Assembly (NCBI GenBank): GCA_030601615.1
Contig: JAUVTH010000114.1
Span: 1 to 5,387 of the forward strand
Reading direction: 5' to 3'
Source of the DNA: Gemmatimonadota bacterium
GTDB lineage: Bacteria > Gemmatimonadota > Gemmatimonadetes > Palauibacterales > Palauibacteraceae
DNA: 5,387 nt
Shown here piece after piece: positions 1 through 4,546 of the stretch (positions are counted from its first letter, which is position 1; each line of letters begins with the position of its first letter). A program made the translations under genes and the position numbers. The notes under the pieces were generated by a model. It searched no databases. It was given only the letters and a program-made list of their open reading frames with translations, and was not told where the DNA came from.

Positions 1-1
1 C

Positions 2-1690
2 GGCGAGATCTACATCGACGTGAAGCCGATGCACGCGGACATCGTGGGACACGCCCGGACGATCCTCCTGGCGCTGTTCGGAGCCGTGGCGTTCGTACTC
101 CTGATCGCGTGCGCCAACGTGGCGAACCTGCTGCTCGTCCAGGCGGCGGCACGCGAGAAGGAGATGGCAATTCGGGCGGCGCTCGGAGGGTCGAGAGGGA
201 GGATCATTCGCCAGCTGCTCACGGAAAGCGCCCTGCTGGCGTTCATCGGAGGCCTGGCCGGTCTGCTGCTCGCACGCTGGGGGGTGGACCTCCTGCTAGC
301 GCTTCGTCCCGCCAACCTGCCGCGCGTCGAAGCGGTCGGGATCGACGGCCCGGTCCTTCTGTTCACGCTGGGAGCTACACTGTTCGCGGCGCTCGTGTTC
401 GGACTCGTCCCGGCGCTGCAGGCCTCCAAGCCAGACCTCAACGACTGCCTGAAGGACCGGGGCACCGTTTCCCCGGATGTGAAGCGCCGCCGACTGCGCA
501 GCGCGCTGGTCGTGGCGGAGGTGGCCCTGTCGATGGTCCTCCTGATCGGGGCGGGCCTGATGCTCAGGTCGTTCCTGGCCCTGCAACAGCAGGACCTGGG
601 CTTCGAGCCGGGTGGCGTCGTGACCTTCCGGATCGCGATGCCGGGTCTAAGGCCGGAATACGAGACCCCGGACGGGCGGGCCATGTTTATCTCAGAGCTC
701 GAAGAACGCCTGGAGGCGCTGCCGGGAGTGAAGAGCGCCGGGGCTGTGCAGGTCCTGCCGCTCAGCGGGCGCTTCTGGACGTCTCCATACTCCGTCAAGA
801 ACGCCGACAGACAGGACTGGGGCCTGCTGGAGGCGGACTACAGGTTCGCGACCCCGGGTTACTTCGAGGCCCTCGGATTGCGGCTGGTTACAGGCAGGTT
901 CTTCAAACAGTCCGAGAACGACATGGCCTCCGAGGTCGTGGTGGTGGACCGGACACTCGCCGCCCGCGCGTGGCCTGGAGAGGAGCCGGTCGGCCGGTAC
1001 CTGCAGACCGAGATCAGCCCGTTCGACGGTACCGGGCCTGAGCAGAAGTGGGTCAAGGTGGTCGGCGTGGTCGAGAACGTCCGTTCCCAGGATCCGCGCA
1101 CCCTCGGTCGTGAGACGATCTACTTTCCGTACCGTCTGCAGGGGGCGTTCTTCAACGTCACCATGGCCGTTCGGACAGTGAAGGACCCGGCTTCGCTGGT
1201 CCCGTCGATTCGTGCGGAGGTGGCTGCCCTGGATTCCGACATGCCGGTCGCGGCCGTCACCACCATGGACGAATACGTACGACTGGCCAAGGGACCGACC
1301 CGCTTCGCCATGATCGTCATCGGGATTTTCGCCGGCGTCGCCCTCGTGCTCGCGTCAGTGGGGTTGTACGGCGTGATTTCCTCGCTGGTCAGGCAGCGGA
1401 CGCACGAGATCGGGGTCTACATGGCGTTTGGCGCCGAGAGCCCGCACATCCTCCGGATGGTGATCCGACGGGGCGTCAGTCTCGCGATCGCCGGTGTAGT
1501 CGTCGGCCTCCTGGCGTCGCTCGCTCTGACACGTGCTGTGGCGAGCCTGTTGACCGGCGTGACGGCGACCGATCCGGCTACTTTCCTGGCGGTCGGAGTG
1601 CTTCTCACACTGGTGACGCTGCTGGCGAGCTACATCCCGGCCCACCGGGCCGTGCGAGTGGACCCGATGGAGGCTTTACGGCACCACTGA
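2..1690 (+). CDS. ADOP-type (MacB/FtsX-like) ABC transporter permease, 5' partial
   Basis: This is the C-terminal 562 residues of an inner-membrane permease of the acidobacterial duplicated orphan permease type; the frame is open at the left edge, so the start lies outside. Complete family members are roughly 800-900 residues with two MacB_PCD-FtsX units. Visible here (counting from nt 2) are the first FtsX domain with membrane segments near residues 22-45, 77-100 and 116-139, including the motif REKEMAIRAALGG; a fourth segment near 170-193 opening the second unit; a periplasmic MacB_PCD-like domain at about 195-432; and the last FtsX domain with segments near 435-462, 493-513 and 527-551, ending VDPMEALRHH. 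MacB-type proteins use a separate ATPase to drive export or mechanotransmission; no ATPase gene is visible here, and the substrate cannot be predicted. Oddity: the second cytoplasmic motif reads EIGVYMAFGA, with Tyr where these permeases usually have Arg (EIGIRMALGA). Family assignment is firm; function is not. Confidence 0.93.
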   Translation, partial: GEIYIDVKPMHADIVGHARTILLALFGAVAFVLLIACANVANLLLVQAAAREKEMAIRAALGGSRGRIIRQLLTESALLAFIGGLAGLLLARWGVDLLLALRPANLPRVEAVGIDGPVLLFTLGATLFAALVFGLVPALQASKPDLNDCLKDRGTVSPDVKRRRLRSALVVAEVALSMVLLIGAGLMLRSFLALQQQDLGFEPGGVVTFRIAMPGLRPEYETPDGRAMFISELEERLEALPGVKSAGAVQVLPLSGRFWTSPYSVKNADRQDWGLLEADYRFATPGYFEALGLRLVTGRFFKQSENDMASEVVVVDRTLAARAWPGEEPVGRYLQTEISPFDGTGPEQKWVKVVGVVENVRSQDPRTLGRETIYFPYRLQGAFFNVTMAVRTVKDPASLVPSIRAEVAALDSDMPVAAVTTMDEYVRLAKGPTRFAMIVIGIFAGVALVLASVGLYGVISSLVRQRTHEIGVYMAFGAESPHILRMVIRRGVSLAIAGVVVGLLASLALTRAVASLLTGVTATDPATFLAVGVLLTLVTLLASYIPAHRAVRVDPMEALRHH

Positions 1691-1702
1691 CCCGTCTGGA
1701 AG

Positions 1703-1735
1703 CGAGAGGTGGTGCCCCGCGCGCCCCGCCTTTCG
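1703..1735 (+). terminator. Imperfect hairpin 12 nt after the permease stop, possible terminator
   Basis: CGAGAGGTGG (1703-1712) pairs with CCGCCTTTCG (1726-1735) over 10 bp, including two G-U wobbles, around a 13-nt C-rich loop. Position directly behind the permease stop suits a transcript end or 3'-end stabiliser. No T-tract follows, so a classical intrinsic terminator is not supported. Confidence 0.35.
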
Positions 1736-1737
1736 AG

Positions 1738-1747
1738 AGGATATCCT
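1738..1747. repeat. 10-bp perfect palindrome AGGATATCCT
   Basis: This perfect dyad lies just before the -35-like box of padR. It shares a GATAT core with the two CGATATATCG palindromes downstream; the centres of the three lie at 1742.5, 1772.5 and 1797.5. It could be an auxiliary operator half of the padR control region, or chance, since a 10-bp palindrome on its own is weak evidence. Confidence 0.4.
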
Positions 1748-1756
1748 GGACACCCC

Positions 1757-1784
1757 TTGACGGCTTCCGATATATCGTTACGTT
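1757..1784 (+). promoter_or_regulatory. Candidate padR promoter
   Basis: TTGACG at 1757-1762 matches the sigma-70 -35 consensus at five of six positions. A 16-nt spacer leads to TACGTT (1779-1784), a weak -10 match (T, A and final T). TATTCT at 1784-1789 is a better -10 but is 21 nt from the -35. The region is strikingly AT-rich compared with the surrounding genes. With the first choice, one CGATATATCG palindrome lies between -35 and -10 and the second lies just downstream of the start site, a typical repressor arrangement. Confidence 0.45.
1768..1777. promoter_or_regulatory. Palindromic operator candidate CGATATATCG, copy 1
   Basis: This is a perfect 10-bp palindrome between the -35-like and -10-like elements of padR. 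An identical copy sits 25 bp downstream (1793-1802). Winged-helix dimers such as PadR proteins bind dyad operators and commonly repress their own genes, so autoregulation is the natural inference. The assignment to this PadR is not demonstrated by the sequence. Confidence 0.55.
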
Positions 1785-1820
1785 ATTCTTATCGATATAT
1801 CGCGTAATACTCGTAACGTA
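1776..1820. promoter_or_regulatory. Nested inverted repeat around operator copy 2
   Basis: CGTTACG (1776-1782) and its reverse complement CGTAACG (1812-1818) flank the second perfect palindrome CGATATATCG (1793-1802). The dyad centres are nearly identical, 1797 and 1797.5. Offset by a few bases, TACGTTA (1779-1785) and TAACGTA (1814-1820) form a second pairing. The left arm overlaps the end of the first CGATATATCG. The structure ends 27 nt before the padR start codon. It could be a composite operator for cooperative dimers, or a cruciform or 5'-UTR hairpin. Confidence 0.55.
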
Positions 1821-1847
1821 CTTTCCTTTATCCGCGGGAATGACCGT

Positions 1848-2441
1848 ATGAGCGCCAGGTTCGACAAGGGATCCAACCCGTGGTCATCCATGTTCGGGCC
1901 CGGGGCGTCCGGCTTCGGAACACCGAACTTCCGCTGGCGGATCTTCGACCGCGGCGATCTCAAGTACATAATCCTCGAGCTCCTCCGTGACCGACCGATG
2001 CACGGCTACGAGGTGATGCGCGCGCTGGAGGAGACGTCTCACGGTGCGTACAAAGCCAGTCCGGGCTCGGTGTATCCGACGCTGCAGTCCCTCGAGGACG
2101 ACGGTTACGTGGCGAGCGAGGAAAGGGACGGTCGCAAGGTCTACACGATCACGGATGGGGGGCTCGAGTTCCTGGACAGCAATCGGGATCGGGTGGAGCA
2201 AATCCTCCATCGGATCGGAGACTTTGCCAAGCACTTTTCTGGCGCGCCCATGACTGACGTGACGAAGTCTTTCATGAGGCTCGCCCAGGCCAGCTTCGAG
2301 CAGACGGTCCGCCGGGTGGGGGACGAGAACTCGCTCGATCTGGTGAGGGAGATCCTCGAGAGGGCCGCGAGGGAGATCGAGAGCGTCGGTAGCACGGGTG
2401 AGTCACCCAGAACATCCGGAAGCGGGGCGGAAGAGGAATGA
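1848..2441 (+). CDS. PadR-family transcriptional regulator
   Basis: This 197-residue cytoplasmic DNA-binding protein has a PadR winged helix at about residues 36-110. Recognisable elements are LKYIILELLRDRPMHGYEVMRAL (helix 1 to 2, split here by position 38-60), the recognition-helix signature SPGSVYPTLQSLEDDGYV at 71-88, and the wing GRKVYTIT at 95-102. Residues 110-175 form the charged helical region normally used for dimerisation, and the tail from about 178 is Ser/Gly/Glu-rich and probably disordered. Residues 1-34 are a Gly/Pro/aromatic N-terminal extension seen in the longer PadR subgroup. ATG 1848 is preceded by a modest GGGA at 1836-1839. PadR proteins are usually repressors relieved by small molecules, and PadR genes often accompany ADOP permeases, as here. 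The stop overlaps the next start (ATGA), so translation is likely coupled. The ligand is unknown. Confidence 0.93.
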   Translation: MSARFDKGSNPWSSMFGPGASGFGTPNFRWRIFDRGDLKYIILELLRDRPMHGYEVMRALEETSHGAYKASPGSVYPTLQSLEDDGYVASEERDGRKVYTITDGGLEFLDSNRDRVEQILHRIGDFAKHFSGAPMTDVTKSFMRLAQASFEQTVRRVGDENSLDLVREILERAAREIESVGSTGESPRTSGSGAEEE

Positions 2442-2749
2442 TCGGGATTCTGTTTGGGGCGTGGCTATTTTGCATGGTGTCCTTCTGCGTGGTCGGAGTG
2501 GGCTGCCGGATCGCATGCCGCGGCCGCCGGAGCCGCGGGCTGGCCTGTGTGTGCGGCAGGCACGAGCGGAGCTCGACACGAATCGGAGGTGGGGCTGCGC
2601 AGGCAACGGGCGGTTTGATCGCGGGCGGATCCTCTCGCCTCCGCTCGGCGGAGGCGAGAGTCAGGTCGCTGCAGCAGTGGTACGTCGAAGGCCGTCTGTC
2701 GATGGAGCAGTATGAGGTCGAGCTGGACCGGGTCGTGGGTCTCGCGTGA
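2438..2749 (+). CDS. Small Cys-rich membrane protein with SHOCT/DUF1707-like C-terminus
   Basis: This 103-residue hypothetical protein has one predicted membrane segment at about residues 3-24 (start MIGILFGAWLFCMVSF). A basic Arg/Gly stretch follows, then a Gly/Ser-rich linker (about 48-66). The C-terminal amphipathic pair, RSLQQWYVEGRLSMEQYEVE at 76-95, resembles the SHOCT or DUF1707 pattern, a short helix pair ending in EGRLxxEEF. These domains are usually found at protein ends and are thought to mediate protein contacts. Cysteines at 12, 17, 23, 27, 37 and 39, plus His42, are dense for so small a protein; C23, C27, C37, C39 and H42 could form a metal or disulfide site. The start overlaps the padR stop by 4 nt, with GGA/GAGG sequences just upstream, and its stop overlaps the tag GTG start by 4 nt. 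Both overlaps support a real translated gene. Function is unknown; a membrane-linked partner of PadR is only a guess. Confidence 0.75.
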   Translation: MIGILFGAWLFCMVSFCVVGVGCRIACRGRRSRGLACVCGRHERSSTRIGGGAAQATGGLIAGGSSRLRSAEARVRSLQQWYVEGRLSMEQYEVELDRVVGLA

Positions 2750-3333
2750 GCGGCTCCTCTCCGGGTGGCGCCGCGAAGGTGCGGTGCGCCTGGGCCTCGG
2801 ACGGAGAAGAGATGCGCGCGTACCACGACGAGGAGTGGGGCGTGCCCATCCACAGTGACAGACGTCATTTCGAGTTCCTGCTGCTCGAAGGGGCGCAGGC
2901 GGGATTGAGCTGGAAGACGATCCTGCGGAAGCGGGCCGGCTACCGCGAGGCGTTCGCCGATTTCGACCCGGCTGTCGTGGCGCATTTCGGCGACGCTGAG
3001 AAGGACGCCCTCCTCCAGAACCCCGGGATTGTCAGGAACAGGCTGAAGATCCGGTCGGCGGTCGGCAACGCCCAGGCATTCCTTGAAATCCAGAGGGAAT
3101 ACGGCTCGTTCGACGCCTACATCTGGCGGTTCACGGGCGGCCAGACGATCCGGAACGACTGGCGCGTGCTTACCGACCTGCCTGCCGAGACAGACGAGTC
3201 GGGAGCCATGAGCCGCGACCTCAAGAAGAGGGGCTTCCGGTTCGTTGGCCCCACGATCTGCTACGCCTACATGCAGGCGACAGGCATGGTCAACGATCAC
3301 TCCGTCGACTGCTTCCGCTACTTCGAAGTCTGA
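2746..3333 (+). CDS. tag: DNA-3-methyladenine glycosylase I
   Basis: This 195-residue cytoplasmic base-excision repair enzyme removes 3-methyladenine from alkylated DNA, leaving an abasic site. The protein aligns along its length with E. coli Tag. The structural zinc ligands are present as C14, H27, H185 and C189, the two outer ones in RCAW and NDHSVDC. The base-pocket residues Y26 (YHDEEWGVP), E48 and W56 (LEGAQAGLSW) match E. coli Tyr16, Glu38 and Trp46. KKRGFRFVGPTICYAYMQA is the conserved C-terminal block. The GTG start at 2746 overlaps the upstream stop (GTGA). An internal GTG at 2779 would begin M-R-C-A-W, very like the E. coli start, and keeps all ligands; the ATG at 2812 would lose C14 and is rejected. 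Length is near the family norm. Co-translation with padR suggests regulation together with that operon rather than by Ada. Confidence 0.96.
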   Translation: MSGSSPGGAAKVRCAWASDGEEMRAYHDEEWGVPIHSDRRHFEFLLLEGAQAGLSWKTILRKRAGYREAFADFDPAVVAHFGDAEKDALLQNPGIVRNRLKIRSAVGNAQAFLEIQREYGSFDAYIWRFTGGQTIRNDWRVLTDLPAETDESGAMSRDLKKRGFRFVGPTICYAYMQATGMVNDHSVDCFRYFEV

Positions 3334-3337
3334 CGAA

Positions 3338-3428
3338 CCCGCGGGCCTTCCATTCCGTCCATTCCCGTTTATTCTGGAACCGCCGGTGCGTCCGGGGGAT
3401 ACGCACAGGACGACAACGGAAGGAAACC
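3338..3428 (+). promoter_or_regulatory. tag-to-propeller spacer with weak promoter candidate and strong RBS
   Basis: The 95-nt gap after tag contains the palindrome CCCGCGGG (3338-3345), a tandem pair of TCCATTCC (3349-3356 and 3358-3365) and TATTCT (3370-3375), a possible -10 about 55 nt before the next start; no convincing -35 accompanies it. GGAAGGA at 3418-3424, 4 nt before ATG 3429, is a good Shine-Dalgarno sequence and fixes that start. Whether the gene is transcribed separately from tag is undecided. Confidence 0.35.
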
Positions 3429-4454
3429 ATGATCCAGAAGAAGAGTTGGCCTGCCGCCTGCCTGGTGACCGCGCTCGTCACCGGCCTGTCGCCAGACCCC
3501 GCCCAAGGCCCCATCCGAGAGCTCACAGCGCAGGAAGCAGTCGTCATCGACGAGTGGGATGTGCCGTGGGAAGGGTCTCGTCCAAGGGACCCGTATGTAG
3601 CCCCCGACGGGCGAGTGTGGTTCGTCGGCCAGACCGCGAACTACGTCGCCCGCCTGGACCCGGCGGACGGAAGCTTCCAGCGTTTCGATCTCGAATCGGG
3701 CGCCGGGCCGCACAACCTGATCGTCGACGATGACGGAATCGTGTGGTACGCGGGCAATCGGGATGCCCACATCGGCCGCCTCGACCCGACCACCGGAGAC
3801 ATCCGCACGTACCCGATGCCGGATCCGGCGGCGCGCGATCCGCATACGCTGGTGTTCGACAGCCGAGGCACGATCTGGTTCTCGCTCCAGCAGGCGAACA
3901 TGATCGGCCGGTTCGATCCCGGGTCGGGAGCCGTGGACCTCGTTCCGGTTCCGACCCCGAATTCGCGTCCGTACGGGATCGTGGTGGACGCGGATGACCG
4001 GCCGTGGGTCAGCGAGTTCGCGGGCGGAAAGATCGCGACGATCGATCCCGTCACGCTCGATCTCCGCGAGTACGATCTCGGCCGGGTCGAGACGCGGCCC
4101 CGTCGGCTCATGATCACATCCGACGGGGGAATCTGGTACGTGGACTTCGCCGGGGGTTTGCTCGGACGCCTGGACAGGGAGACCGGTGCGGTGCGCGAGT
4201 ATCCGTTGCCCGGTGGAGCGGGCGCCCGGCCGTATGGCATGGTCGTGGACGAGGACGACATGATCTGGTTGGTCGAGACGGGTCTCCAGCCCAATCGTTT
4301 CATAGGATTCGACACGGAAGCCGGGGAGCTCGTCAGTGTGACCGACATTCCGAGCGGTGCCGGCAGCGTACGGCACATGTACTACGACGCGGAGCGTCGG
4401 GAGGTATGGTTCGGTACCGACGCGAACACGGTGGGGCGGGCCAGATTGCCGTGA
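3429..4454 (+). CDS. Exported seven-bladed beta-propeller, Vgb (streptogramin lyase)-like
   Basis: This 341-residue protein starts with KK and a hydrophobic segment (about 8-20), suggesting Sec export; a clear signal-peptidase site is not evident, and C11 lacks a proper lipobox. The rest is a regular repeat of 42-47 residues. Each blade carries a W followed by an aromatic or aliphatic residue (W64, W106, W150, W193, W236, W280, W327), preceded by a D-x-G-type turn and followed by the I/V-GR-x-DP..TG pattern, giving seven blades. The PHNL/PHTL/RPYGI/RPYGM blade starts are typical of the virginiamycin B lyase superfamily. In S. aureus Vgb the catalytic set includes Glu268 and His270 spaced as E-x-H; no E-x-H occurs here (the nearest blade reads LVETG). 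Antibiotic lyase activity should therefore not be assumed. Many such environmental propellers are uncharacterised periplasmic or secreted binding proteins. The fold call is strong, the function open. Confidence 0.88.
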   Translation: MIQKKSWPAACLVTALVTGLSPDPAQGPIRELTAQEAVVIDEWDVPWEGSRPRDPYVAPDGRVWFVGQTANYVARLDPADGSFQRFDLESGAGPHNLIVDDDGIVWYAGNRDAHIGRLDPTTGDIRTYPMPDPAARDPHTLVFDSRGTIWFSLQQANMIGRFDPGSGAVDLVPVPTPNSRPYGIVVDADDRPWVSEFAGGKIATIDPVTLDLREYDLGRVETRPRRLMITSDGGIWYVDFAGGLLGRLDRETGAVREYPLPGGAGARPYGMVVDEDDMIWLVETGLQPNRFIGFDTEAGELVSVTDIPSGAGSVRHMYYDAERREVWFGTDANTVGRARLP

Positions 4455-4495
4455 CGGAGCCCGGCCTGCGATCGAGGAGGTTGCCGGTGCGGAGT

Positions 4496-4513
4496 GCTGC
4501 CGGCGGCGGCAGC
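4496..4513. other. GC-rich hairpin in the propeller-SDR gap
   Basis: GCTGCCG (4496-4502) and CGGCAGC (4507-4513) form a perfect 7-bp stem with a GCGG tetraloop. It lies 41 nt behind the propeller stop and 33 nt before the next ATG. No T-tract follows, so it may only slow RNA polymerase or stabilise the 3' end; in GC-rich DNA, chance is possible. Confidence 0.3.
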
Positions 4514-4546
4514 GGCGACGACCATCCTCTCTGAAGGAATCGGTTC

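Noticed and set aside
109..1041. A 310-codon + strand frame inside the permease in another phase
   Set aside because: It is Arg/Gly/Pro-rich with no motif and is fully contained in the permease, whose membrane segments and family motifs are unmistakable.
1691..1847. A small gene or RNA in the 157-nt permease-padR gap
   Set aside because: No + strand frame with a ribosome binding site is present, and the short - strand frame at 1778-1969 runs into padR without motifs. The symmetry is better explained as operator and promoter DNA.
2272..3300. Long - strand open frame (342 codons) opposite the end of padR, the small gene and tag
   Set aside because: It lies antisense to three well-supported genes with overlap coupling. 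Its composition (Arg/Pro/Ser-rich, no recognisable motif) is what GC-rich codon bias produces on the opposite strand.
3349..3365. Tandem TCCATTCC pair as a CRISPR or regulatory repeat
   Set aside because: There are only two 8-bp copies with a 9-bp period and no spacers; this is within what chance gives and no site logic is evident.
3369..4376. Two long - strand frames opposite the propeller gene (3369-4376 and 3641-4378)
   Set aside because: They mirror the repetitive propeller blades in antisense and show no family motif; the + strand gene has seven clear blades and a strong ribosome binding site.
3429..4454. Reading the propeller gene as a streptogramin resistance gene (vgb)
   Set aside because: The E-x-H catalytic pair is absent and an export signal is likely; only the fold-level relationship is supported.
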